Part shown: piece by piece, positions 1-6,542 of the stretch
How the letters are laid out: each line of letters begins with the position of its first letter
Position numbering within the stretch: position 1 is the first letter of the stretch
NCBI GenBank assembly: GCA_024686055.1
Contig: JAIBDV010000150.1
Coordinates: 1 to 7,142 of the forward strand
Direction of reading: 5' to 3'
Source of the DNA: Neptuniibacter sp.
GTDB lineage: Bacteria; Pseudomonadota; Gammaproteobacteria; Pseudomonadales; Balneatricaceae
Length of the DNA: 7,142 nucleotides
Program-made: the position numbers and the translations under genes
Notes under the pieces: generated by a model
What the model saw: the letters and a program-made list of their open reading frames with translations, nothing else
Told to the model about the DNA's origin: nothing
Database searches by the model: none

Positions 1-1047
1 GATGATGCTGCGGCTAAAACTAACATCGAGGCGCTGGCTAAACGTATACAGGCCGGTGAAAGCTTTGCGGCGGTTGCCAAAGACGGTTCCGATGATATCG
101 GCTCTGCTGAAGCGGGTGGTGATCTGGGGATCAACACCAAAGGCGTGTTTGATGCAGCCTTTGAAGAAGCGCTGTATGCGCTGGCTGAGGTGGGCGATGT
201 CAGTGATCCGGTGCGCAGTGAATTCGGTTACCACCTGATCAAGCTGACCGCTAAACAGGAGCAGAAAGCACCTTCTTTTGCTGAGGTCGAGAGTCAGCTA
301 CGTAAAGAGCTGGTGGAAGCTAAAACCGATGAGCTGTACGTAGCACGTCTCAAAGAGCTGGAAGATATTACTTTCTCTGCCGGTGATCTGGCGGAACCGG
401 CTGAGGTACTGGAACTGAAAATTCACACCAGCGCACCGTTCTCCCGTGCTGGTGTTGAGGGTGATGACATCGTTTCCAATGGCCGTGTGCTCCAGGCTGC
501 GTTTGGTGATGAAGTCCTCAAAGAACGGCTCAACAGCAGCCTGATCGAGCTGGACTCCGGTCGTGCCATTGTTGTGCACCTTAATGAGCACCAGCCACCG
601 CGCAGCAAATCTCTGGCTGAAGTTCAGGAAAGCTTAAAAGCAGAACTGACAGGTGCGGCAGCAGCGACAGCGCTGCAGCAGGATGTCGATGCCGTGATGG
701 CTTCTCTGGCCCAGGGTAAAGACATGGTGAGCGTCAGCGGCACCGAGCCGTTGATTCAGCGTGCTGGTGTGCAGCGTAGCGATGCCAAACTGCCGATGGA
801 AGTCGCCCAGGCTGCCTTTGCCATGCCGCATCCAGATGCAGCGAAGCCTGCTTATAAGGCGGTCGAGCTGTTCGATGGCAGCTTTGCTATTGTTGCGCTG
901 GATAAGGTCACGGCTGGCGAAACAGCAGAGCTGGAAGAGACAGAGCAGGCTGCTATGCAGCGTATTCTGTCTGCCCGTACCGGTCAGGCTGACTGGGGCG
1001 CGGTTGTTGAAAGCAAGAAAGCCGCGGCTGAGATCGAACGTCTCTGA
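1..1047 (+). CDS. ppiD: PpiD-like periplasmic peptidyl-prolyl isomerase/chaperone, C-terminal part
   Basis: The frame is open from base 1, so the 5' end lies outside the window; 348 residues are visible before the TGA. Fragment residues 1-83 are the back half of a parvulin rotamase domain: AGESFAAVAKDGSDD, an AGGDLG turn, then GDVSDPV and FGYHLIKL, which end such domains. The remaining ~265 residues resemble the PpiD C-terminal region, with FSRAG, an AAFGDEVL stretch and an LNEHQPP strand. PpiD proteins are about 620 residues long and are anchored in the inner membrane by one N-terminal segment, which is not visible here. In the family the protein acts as a periplasmic chaperone at the exit of the Sec translocon, and the rotamase activity of its parvulin domain is doubtful. 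A SurA-like protein is the alternative, but the long C-terminal domain favours PpiD. A strong terminator lies 19 bases after the stop. Confidence 0.88.
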   Translation, partial: DDAAAKTNIEALAKRIQAGESFAAVAKDGSDDIGSAEAGGDLGINTKGVFDAAFEEALYALAEVGDVSDPVRSEFGYHLIKLTAKQEQKAPSFAEVESQLRKELVEAKTDELYVARLKELEDITFSAGDLAEPAEVLELKIHTSAPFSRAGVEGDDIVSNGRVLQAAFGDEVLKERLNSSLIELDSGRAIVVHLNEHQPPRSKSLAEVQESLKAELTGAAAATALQQDVDAVMASLAQGKDMVSVSGTEPLIQRAGVQRSDAKLPMEVAQAAFAMPHPDAAKPAYKAVELFDGSFAIVALDKVTAGETAELEETEQAAMQRILSARTGQADWGAVVESKKAAAEIERL

Positions 1048-1066
1048 TCATCAGCCCCGGCACGCT

Positions 1067-1098
1067 AAAAAGGCCGCTCCCCAGGGAGCGGCCTTTTT
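1067..1098. terminator. Bidirectional rho-independent terminator
   Basis: A perfect 14-bp stem is formed by AAAAAGGCCGCTCC (1067-1080) and GGAGCGGCCTTTTT (1085-1098) around the four-base loop CCAG. The A tract on the left and T tract on the right let it work in both directions. It lies between the end of the PpiD-like gene and the end of the convergent DUF1761 gene, so it probably serves both. Confidence 0.95.
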
Positions 1099-1143
1099 AT
1101 TTGTGCGTGCCCAGGTGTGGCTGTACATGGGCAGTAGCTCTGG

Positions 1144-1539
1144 CTACACAGGCCACAGGCTCAGTACCAGTCCGATCAATAAAAAGCGCAGGCAGTGAAA
1201 GCCACCATCAATCAGCCACAGGCATAAGCTGTGCTGGCTGAACTGATAATTGATGCCCTGTGAGGCGGCAACCATCCCGCCCCCGATTGCCCCCCCTAGC
1301 AGCAGAGCATCTGGCAAGGCGGGATGCGGCCCCAGCAGCCAGTGCATAATCAGTGCACTGATCAGGGTAGATAAAAATGTCAGCCCATAAACACGGATTG
1401 GACTAACCAGCTCCGCTTGCGGTGAGGTGTCTGTTTCCTTACACCAGCGGTTAAAAAACAGTAGTGGTGAATACCAGACTGCTCCGGCCAGGTACGCCAC
1501 AATGGTTGCGCTCAGTACGGCCCAGATATTGATCATCAT
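1144..1539 (-). CDS. DUF1761 family membrane protein
   Basis: This 131-residue protein is almost entirely hydrophobic, with four likely membrane segments at about residues 5-25, 50-69, 75-95 and 107-128. The family signature is visible: an AxxAYLAGAVWYSPLLF stretch in the first segment (WYSP motif), a GINYQF motif near residue 96 and a last segment opening with IDGGFHCLRFLLIG. DUF1761 proteins are small inner-membrane proteins of unknown function, and nothing here points to a more precise role. The length is typical of the family, so the gene looks complete. Two adjacent ATG codons could serve as start; a GGGGG tract about ten bases upstream can act as a ribosome site. The gene faces the PpiD-like gene, shares its terminator, and is divergent from the DsbA-like gene. 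Confidence 0.85.
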   Translation of the reverse strand: MMINIWAVLSATIVAYLAGAVWYSPLLFFNRWCKETDTSPQAELVSPIRVYGLTFLSTLISALIMHWLLGPHPALPDALLLGGAIGGGMVAASQGINYQFSQHSLCLWLIDGGFHCLRFLLIGLVLSLWPV

Positions 1540-1561
1540 TACTCGTTACCCCCGTTACACC

Positions 1562-1583
1562 CAGCAGGTTTGAGTACCTGTTG
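1562..1583. repeat. Imperfect inverted repeat in the divergent intergenic region
   Basis: CAGCAGGT (1562-1569) and ACCTGTTG (1576-1583) form an 8-bp dyad with one mismatch around a six-base spacer. It lies 23-44 bases upstream of the DUF1761 start, between two divergent genes. It could be an operator or a leader hairpin; no known regulator was recognised. Confidence 0.4.
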
Positions 1584-1711
1584 CCGATGGGGTTCGATTC
1601 CAGACCGAAAATATCCGTGGTTCTTTAGTACTAACGGCTCGGCAGACTATGATGCGCACTGTTTTTGATGGTATGTTCATGCATAACTATTGTTTCGGAC
1701 CTGTGGTGCTT

Positions 1712-2326
1712 ATGTCAGTAACTCTCTACTACTTTTATGATCCGATGTGCAGCTGGTGCTGGGGTTTTAAACCCACCTGGACGCAGCTGTGTGAACAGTT
1801 ACCGGAGCATGTAGCGATTGAATATGTGGCCGGTGGCCTGGCGCCGGATTCAGATCAGCCGATGTCTGAAGACATGCAGCTGAAATTACCAATGACCTGG
1901 CAGCAGATACAACGCCAGCTGGGGACTGAGTTTAACTTTGATTTCTGGCGTGACTGTCAGCCGCGTCGCTCGACCTATCCCGCCTGTCGGGCCGTGATTG
2001 CAGCGGGGTTGCAGGGGCAGCTGGATGCAATGATCAATGCGGTTCAGCGGGGTTATTACCTGCGCGCACTCAATCCCTCCAATCTGGATATGCTGGAGCA
2101 GATGGCGCAGGAAATTGGCCTGGATACGGCGCAGTTCAAAGCAGATATGGCTGGGGAACGGGTTGAACAGCTGTTTCAGGCCCAGTTGCGACTGACCTCA
2201 CAGATGCCGGTGCAGGGCTTTCCATCGCTGGTGCTGAAAGCAGGTAATCAGGTGCGGCCCATTGCATTGAACTACACCGATGCCACGGCTATGCAGCAGC
2301 AAATTCTGGCGTTGTGCGCTGATTAA
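1712..2326 (+). CDS. DsbA-family thioredoxin-fold oxidoreductase (CSWC active site)
   Basis: From the ATG at 1712 the protein has 204 residues. It opens directly with the first thioredoxin-fold strand, LYYFYDPMCSWCWGF. Cys13 and Cys16 form the CxxC active site, and the cis-proline loop is probably GFPSL near residue 171. The helical insertion between them is typical of the DsbA superfamily (PF01323). There is no signal peptide, so the protein probably acts in the cytoplasm like FrnE-type members and not as the periplasmic DsbA. An in-frame ATG at 1649 would add 21 residues. The later start is preferred because relatives begin just before the YYFYDP strand and a TATGAT -10-like hexamer overlaps the earlier ATG. 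Neither start has a strong ribosome site. The substrate is unknown; related folds include 2-hydroxychromene-2-carboxylate isomerases. The stop overlaps the convergent neighbour's stop. Confidence 0.85.
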   Translation: MSVTLYYFYDPMCSWCWGFKPTWTQLCEQLPEHVAIEYVAGGLAPDSDQPMSEDMQLKLPMTWQQIQRQLGTEFNFDFWRDCQPRRSTYPACRAVIAAGLQGQLDAMINAVQRGYYLRALNPSNLDMLEQMAQEIGLDTAQFKADMAGERVEQLFQAQLRLTSQMPVQGFPSLVLKAGNQVRPIALNYTDATAMQQQILALCAD

Positions 2327-2544
2327 CGGCGTACCGTCTGCTGGCATTGCGGTCCGCGATAAGGGCCACTGACAAGCTGCCATGCTTTACCGGGGTCAGC
2401 CTGCAGGCAGATACGGTGGCCGGTGCTTTTACTCTGGTACACAAACCAGGGGGCGGGTTTTGCCCAGGCAGACTGCACCGCCAGTGGTCCGGTCAGCAGG
2501 GTAATAAAGGGCAGGCAAAGCAACATGCGGGTAATACGTCTCAT
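2323..2544 (-). CDS. Small predicted exported protein, 73 residues
   Basis: I do not recognise a named family. From the ATG at 2544 the product begins MRRITR, followed by a hydrophobic core at residues 7-23 and a QSAWA cleavage site. This is a standard signal peptide giving a mature protein of about 45 residues. The mature part is rich in aromatic and basic residues (PWFVYQSKSTG, VSGPYRGPQC). It has two cysteines, Cys46 and Cys67, that could form a disulfide in the periplasm. No lipobox is seen. The frame extends 24 codons further upstream, but the signal peptide and an AGGGAT ribosome site (2551-2556) favour 2544. A TATAGT -10-like hexamer (minus strand, 2575-2580) with a poor -35 could be its promoter. 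It is convergent with the DsbA-like gene, and the two stop codons overlap. Confidence 0.62.
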   Translation of the reverse strand: MRRITRMLLCLPFITLLTGPLAVQSAWAKPAPWFVYQSKSTGHRICLQADPGKAWQLVSGPYRGPQCQQTVRR

Positions 2545-2679
2545 CGGTCTATCCCTGATAGCAGATCTGTTCGTACTATATAGCCGCTCCTGGCTGAATA
2601 ACAGGTGACTGGCCATCCGTGTGTCCGTGCAGGCACAATAGCGACCTTCTGTTTTCGATGCTGAGAACCTGCTGCTGCC

Positions 2680-4806
2680 ATGTTACCCACCCCTGCTACC
2701 ACCCACTCTGAGCCTGGCCCCGGCCATGCGTTATCCATGACGGCGCGGCGGATGGCAGCCTGGGCTGTGCTCTGGTGTCTGCTGATGCTGATTGGTGCAT
2801 CGCTGGCTGGCCATCAATCCCGGCTCTGGTCGCTTAATGCGCTGCACAGTCAGGGCAGCGACCGTCTGCTGCACTCGATTAACCGGGTGCGTAATGCCCT
2901 CAAAGAATATCGATACCTGCCGTTTTTACTAACCCAGAATGCAGACGTTAAACGCCTGCTACAAAGCGACCGGCCCCAGCAGTGGAGCGGCGTATCCCGT
3001 TACCTGGAGCAAATGAATCTGGTGGCGGGGGCTGGCGGGCTGTTTATTCTTAACGCGCAGGGCAGGGTGCTGGCCTATAGTCACTGGCGTGATGGCGAGG
3101 CACTGTTTGCTGGTTCCCATATGCATGCGCCATATTTTACTCAGGCCCAGGCCGGAGAACAGGGGCGTTACTTCAGCCTGCAGGCCGGTCAGGCACCGGC
3201 TTATTTCCTGTCAGCACCGGTGTATGTACAGCAGCAGTTTGCGGGAGCGGCGGTGGTGCGCATCAATCTGCTGAAGCTGGTGCCGGAGCTGCCAGAACGT
3301 GGTGAATTTATGGTCTCCGATGATCAGGGCCTGGTTTTTCTGGCGTCCCGGCCTGGCTGGCAGATGCAGTCGCTTACTGAGCTGTCAGCACAGCAGCGCC
3401 AGGTGATGCTGGAAGGCGCGTTAAAGGTTAGCCTCTGGCGGCAGCCCGATGGCAAGGAAATGCTGGCACAGCAGGTCCGGCTGGATGATCTGGGCTGGAC
3501 CTTCACCATCCTGACCTCCACCCAGGCACTACAGGCACGCAGCCGGGTGGTGGTTCTAATGACACTGGGCGGTGGTTTTGCGCTGGGCCTGTTGCTGCTT
3601 TATCTGCGTGAGCGACACCTGAAAAAACGCTCGCAACAGGAAACTCGATCAGCCCTGGCCCGTAACGAAGCGCAGCAACGCACCATCATCAGCCGTTCGG
3701 AAGTGGGTCTGATTACTCTGGACAGCGGCGGTGAAATTCTGTTTATCAACCCCATGGCGCTGCGTCAGTTTGGCGTTTCCCGGCCGCTGGTCGCCGGACT
3801 TAAGCTGAGCGAGCTGCTTGCCGGGCTGGAGGGTTTTTTACCCGTACAACGGGCGCTGTCACGGCTCAATGAGCGAAATTTCTCCCCGGTGACCGGCTAT
3901 GAAGTGGTCGGGCGGCGGGGCGATGGCACCGAATTTCCATTACTGTTTTCTATCCGCCGGATGCGCCGTGAGCCCAGCAGCCAGTTTCTGGTGACCATCA
4001 TCGACATCTCCCGGCGCAAAAAGCTGGAACGGGCGCTACGCCAGGCCAATGAATCACTGGAACAAAAAGTGGCCCTGCGCACCCAGGCGCTGGCCGATGC
4101 CCAGCAGGCACTGGTGCAGGCGGAAAAACTGGCAGCCCTGGGGCGGATGTCCAGCGCGGTGGTGCATGAGCTGAATCAGCCGCTGACCGCCATGCGTACC
4201 TATATCGCGATTTGCCGCCAGCTGACAACGCAGCCAGCGATGCTGCAGGAATACCTGCCCGACAACCTGCAGCGGCTGGATGAGCTGGCCCAGCGGATGA
4301 CGCAACTGACCCGTCAGCTCAAAGTCTTTGCCTATAAAAAACCCCCTGTACTGGGGCCCGTATCGCTGGCTGTGGTGATTGACCAGACCCGGCTGCTCTT
4401 TCGCGAGCGGCTGGCCAGTGGTGATATCCGTTTCGAGTGCAGCGCGCTGGACCCGACGTTGATGGTGCTGGGGGACAGTGCCCGGCTGGAGCAGATCTTC
4501 AGCAACCTGATTAGCAACGGCTGTGACGCCATCGACAGTGCTGGTGGGGCGGGCCAGTTACAGTTAACCGTGCAGGCTCTGCCTGAACGGGTGCAGATAC
4601 AACTGACCGATACGGGGTCGGGGATCGAGCTGGCGATGATGGACCAGCTGTTCGAACCCTTTATCACCAGTAAACCGATGGGTAGCGGGCTGGGCCTGGG
4701 GCTGGCCATTGTCGCCTCAATCGTCGCGGACCTGGGTGGCGAGATCAGCGCCCATAACGGTGATCAGGCTGGTGCCTGTTTTGAACTCTGGTTACAGCGG
4801 GCTTAA
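2680..4806 (+). CDS. dctB: DctB-like transmembrane sensor histidine kinase with PAS domain
   Basis: The 708-residue kinase has membrane segments at about 26-44 and 290-309 that bracket a periplasmic double-Cache-type sensor. The sensor has DctB hallmarks: GLFILNAQGRVLAYSHW, APYF, GRYFSL, and VSDDQGLVFLASRPGW. In the cytoplasm follow a PAS domain (about 335-446), a coiled coil (447-485), a HisKA H-box with phosphorylatable His496 (VVHELNQPL) and an ATPase domain. The ATPase domain has an N box (NLISNGCDAI, 609-618), a G1 box (DTGSGI, from 644), the F box LFEPF and a G2 box (GSGLGLGL, 668-675). All catalytic motifs look intact. DctB kinases sense C4-dicarboxylates and phosphorylate DctD. Here the usual RPYF of the sensor reads HAPYF (148-153 region), so the ligand may differ. 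The start could also be the ATG at 2737; neither has a clear ribosome site. The response regulator follows 54 bases downstream. Confidence 0.85.
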   Translation: MLPTPATTHSEPGPGHALSMTARRMAAWAVLWCLLMLIGASLAGHQSRLWSLNALHSQGSDRLLHSINRVRNALKEYRYLPFLLTQNADVKRLLQSDRPQQWSGVSRYLEQMNLVAGAGGLFILNAQGRVLAYSHWRDGEALFAGSHMHAPYFTQAQAGEQGRYFSLQAGQAPAYFLSAPVYVQQQFAGAAVVRINLLKLVPELPERGEFMVSDDQGLVFLASRPGWQMQSLTELSAQQRQVMLEGALKVSLWRQPDGKEMLAQQVRLDDLGWTFTILTSTQALQARSRVVVLMTLGGGFALGLLLLYLRERHLKKRSQQETRSALARNEAQQRTIISRSEVGLITLDSGGEILFINPMALRQFGVSRPLVAGLKLSELLAGLEGFLPVQRALSRLNERNFSPVTGYEVVGRRGDGTEFPLLFSIRRMRREPSSQFLVTIIDISRRKKLERALRQANESLEQKVALRTQALADAQQALVQAEKLAALGRMSSAVVHELNQPLTAMRTYIAICRQLTTQPAMLQEYLPDNLQRLDELAQRMTQLTRQLKVFAYKKPPVLGPVSLAVVIDQTRLLFRERLASGDIRFECSALDPTLMVLGDSARLEQIFSNLISNGCDAIDSAGGAGQLQLTVQALPERVQIQLTDTGSGIELAMMDQLFEPFITSKPMGSGLGLGLAIVASIVADLGGEISAHNGDQAGACFELWLQRA

Positions 4807-4860
4807 CCTCTGGCGCAGGTTCGTCTTATACTGCGCGGCCGTTTATCCGATAACACAACA

Positions 4861-6255
4861 GTGAGCAGAAACAACGTGCAGACTGAATCAGGCCAGGTAT
4901 TGCTGGTCGATGACGAGCCAATGGTGCGTCAGGCAACAGAGCAATGGCTGCGCATGTCGGGTTTTACCGTCACCAGCTGTGACGATGCCAGCAGTGCGCT
5001 GAACCACCTGACGGCGGATTTTGCCGGAATTTTACTCAGTGATGTGCGGATGCCAGGTATGGATGGTCTCGAGCTGATGGCCGAGGCACGGCGACGGGTG
5101 CCAGACTTGCCGGTGATTTTGCTGACCGGCCATGGCGATGTGGATATGGCGATCAGCGCCATGCGGCTGGGGGCCTACGATTTTATCGAAAAACCCTTTG
5201 TCCCCGAGCGGCTGGTGGAAACGATCCATCGCGCCAGCGAGAAGCGTCAGTTGCAGCTGGAAAACCTGCGGCTGCAACAGGACCTGGCGACCCGCTCCGG
5301 CATTGATACCCGGCTGATTGGCATCTCGCCAGCCATTGCTCAGTTACGCCAGGATATCAGCACCCTGGCCGGACTGAACACCAATATTATTATTTATGGC
5401 GAAACCGGCACCGGCAAAGAGCTGGTGGCGCAGTGCCTGCATGATCTCAGTGAGCGTCATCAGCAGAACTTTGTACCGATCAACTGCGGTGCGGTGCCGG
5501 AGGCGCTGATTGAAAGTGAACTGTTTGGCCATGAGGCCGGGGCCTTTACCAGCGCAGCCAAACGGCGCATCGGCAAGTTTGAACATGCCGACGGCGGTAC
5601 TCTGTTTCTGGATGAGATCGAAAGCATGCCAGCGCCGCTGCAGATCCGTATGCTGCGCTCATTGCAGGAGGGCACTATCGAGCGGCTGGGTTCTAACAAC
5701 CAGCTGCCGGTGGACCTGCGTGTCGTGGCCGCTTCCAAAGTTGATCTTAAAACCGACCCCAGCTTTCGTGATGATCTGTTTTATCGTCTCAATGTTGCCC
5801 AGCTGCACATCCCGCCGCTGCGTGAGCGGCAGGAGGATGTCCCTCTGCTGTTCACCCATTACATGAACCGTGCCGCCGCCGCTTATGGCCGTGATAGCCG
5901 AGTGCTCAGCGAGCAGGACCACCGTACCCTGGTCGGCTGGAACTGGCCGGGCAATGTGCGAGAACTGAAAAATACCGCTGTGCGTTTCGCGCTGGACGGC
6001 CAGGCCAGGCTGGTGGATCTGCTGGGTAGTCAGTCAGCCCGGGTCAGCAGTGCCCCGGTGGCTGATAAAGCCCTGCCACTGGCATTACAGGTTGCGGCCT
6101 TTGAAGCAGATGTGATCAGCGCTGCACTCAAATCCCATCAGGGAAATATTAAAGCGGTCATGGACGAGCTGGACCTGCCCCGGCGCACCCTCAATCAGAA
6201 GATGGTCAAATACGGTATCAACCGGCAGGACTACCTGGCGGAGGGTGAAAGTTAA
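4861..6255 (+). CDS. dctD: DctD-like sigma-54-dependent response regulator
   Basis: The 464-residue activator starts at GTG; the next in-frame ATG would cut into the receiver domain. The receiver domain (about 12-125) has the acidic pair Asp17/Asp18, phospho-acceptor Asp61, Thr89 and Lys111. The AAA+ domain (about 145-375) has Walker A GETGTGKE (180-187), Walker B GGTLFLDE (245-252), the arginine-rich FRDDLFYRLNV (302-312) and WPGNVREL (362-369). A Fis-type helix-turn-helix lies near 428-450 (GNIKAVMDELDLPRRTLNQKM). The sigma-54 contact loop reads GAFTSA (227-232) where most activators have GAFTGA. The family binds upstream sites as an oligomer and uses ATP to open sigma-54 promoters. The kinase gene upstream is its likely partner, and the three dyads just downstream are its likely targets. 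No clear ribosome site precedes the GTG. Confidence 0.88.
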   Translation: MSRNNVQTESGQVLLVDDEPMVRQATEQWLRMSGFTVTSCDDASSALNHLTADFAGILLSDVRMPGMDGLELMAEARRRVPDLPVILLTGHGDVDMAISAMRLGAYDFIEKPFVPERLVETIHRASEKRQLQLENLRLQQDLATRSGIDTRLIGISPAIAQLRQDISTLAGLNTNIIIYGETGTGKELVAQCLHDLSERHQQNFVPINCGAVPEALIESELFGHEAGAFTSAAKRRIGKFEHADGGTLFLDEIESMPAPLQIRMLRSLQEGTIERLGSNNQLPVDLRVVAASKVDLKTDPSFRDDLFYRLNVAQLHIPPLRERQEDVPLLFTHYMNRAAAAYGRDSRVLSEQDHRTLVGWNWPGNVRELKNTAVRFALDGQARLVDLLGSQSARVSSAPVADKALPLALQVAAFEADVISAALKSHQGNIKAVMDELDLPRRTLNQKMVKYGINRQDYLAEGES

Positions 6256-6267
6256 CGCTGGACGCTA

Positions 6268-6287
6268 ATAAGCAAAAACTTGCCGAT
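6268..6287. promoter_or_regulatory. Putative activator-binding dyad 1 (distal)
   Basis: ATAAGCAA-AAAC-TTGCCGAT matches the perfect palindrome of dyad 3 in the whole left arm and six of eight right-arm bases. It starts 13 bases after the regulator's stop codon and its centre is about 275 bases upstream of the predicted sigma-54 start site. Assignment to the DctD-like regulator is an inference from position and repetition. Confidence 0.65.
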
Positions 6288-6299
6288 GGTGGCTTTTTG
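6273..6299 (+). terminator. Possible weak terminator after the response regulator
   Basis: CAAAAA (6273-6278) can pair with TTTTTG (6294-6299). An inner CC/GG pair and several G-U wobbles close a small loop, and the right arm itself is T-rich. The stem is weak and overlaps dyad 1, so the match may be accidental. Confidence 0.22.
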
Positions 6300-6400
6300 T
6301 ACGGTTCAGCAGCATTTTAGCGCTTAATCTGCAGTTTTTATGGCCGGTCTGCTCTGCTCCGGGCCGCTGAGGTGATGGATAATTGACCGGTGCTGTGCCA

Positions 6401-6420
6401 ATAAGCAAAAACTGGCCGAC
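6401..6420. promoter_or_regulatory. Putative activator-binding dyad 2
   Basis: ATAAGCAA-AAAC-TGGCCGAC repeats dyad 1 at 18 of 20 positions; the left arm and spacer are identical. Its centre is about 142 bases upstream of the predicted start site and 34 bp from dyad 3, close to three helical turns. Confidence 0.7.
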
Positions 6421-6434
6421 GTAATACCGGCGCA

Positions 6435-6454
6435 ATAAGCAAAATCTTGCTTAT
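6435..6454. promoter_or_regulatory. Putative activator-binding dyad 3 (perfect palindrome)
   Basis: ATAAGCAA (6435-6442) and TTGCTTAT (6447-6454) are exact 8-bp inverted arms around AATC. The centre is about 108 bases upstream of the predicted sigma-54 start site, in the usual range for enhancer sites of such activators. It is the best match to the dyad consensus and probably the strongest site. Confidence 0.8.
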
Positions 6455-6474
6455 CCATAGTATGATTCTCGCTG

Positions 6475-6480
6475 TATAAT
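6475..6480 (+). promoter_or_regulatory. Possible sigma-70 -10 hexamer
   Basis: TATAAT matches the -10 consensus exactly, but the region 17-18 bases upstream (TATCCA or TTATCC, overlapping dyad 3) is a poor -35. It could give basal expression that the activator blocks, or it may be chance in AT-rich DNA. Confidence 0.22.
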
Positions 6481-6483
6481 TAT

Positions 6484-6519
6484 AAAATGCATTAATTATC
6501 AATAAGTTACATGCATTTT
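6484..6519. repeat. Inverted repeat flanking the IHF site
   Basis: AAAATGCAT (6484-6492) and ATGCATTTT (6511-6519) are exact 9-bp inverted arms separated by 18 bases. The IHF-type site lies in the spacer. The repeat sits between dyad 3 and the sigma-54 promoter. Confidence 0.7.
6497..6509 (+). promoter_or_regulatory. Integration host factor (IHF) binding site
   Basis: TATCAATAAGTTA matches the IHF consensus WATCAANNNNTTR at every defined position, with AT-rich DNA on its 5' side as IHF prefers. It lies between the activator dyads and the -24/-12 promoter, at about -55 to -43, where IHF commonly bends DNA to bring the activator to sigma-54 polymerase. Confidence 0.72.
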
Positions 6520-6526
6520 TTAGTTT

Positions 6527-6542
6527 TGGCCCGTTATTTGCC
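6527..6542 (+). promoter_or_regulatory. Sigma-54 (-24/-12) promoter of the TRAP binding-protein gene
   Basis: TGGCCCG-TTAT-TTGCC matches the sigma-54 consensus TGGCACG-N4-TTGCW with two differences. The invariant GG (6528-6529) and GC (6540-6541) are exactly ten bases apart. The predicted start site is near 6552, giving a leader of about 43 bases. Confidence 0.88.

Noticed and set aside
1133..1146. GTAGC/GCTAC hairpin at the end of the DUF1761 gene as a separate terminator
   Set aside because: The stem is only five base pairs, with no following T tract on the minus strand. The strong terminator at 1067-1098 suffices.
1589..1606. tRNA T-arm-like string GGGGTTCGATTCC
   Set aside because: The flanking bases do not form a proper five-base T stem, and no acceptor stem, anticodon arm or CCA end is found around it. 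It is not supported as a tRNA or tRNA remnant.
4332..4709. Long antisense open frame inside the kinase gene
   Set aside because: It overlaps the conserved ATPase domain of the kinase and has no ribosome site or recognisable protein motif. It is a shadow of GC-rich codon use.
4811..4826. Possible sigma-54 promoter before the response regulator (TGGCGC...)
   Set aside because: The position ten bases after GG holds TC, not GC, so the invariant -12 element is missing.
6331..6365. GGCCGG...CCGGGCC hairpin downstream of the response regulator
   Set aside because: The six-base stem needs a bulge and has no T tract on either strand, so it is not a convincing terminator.
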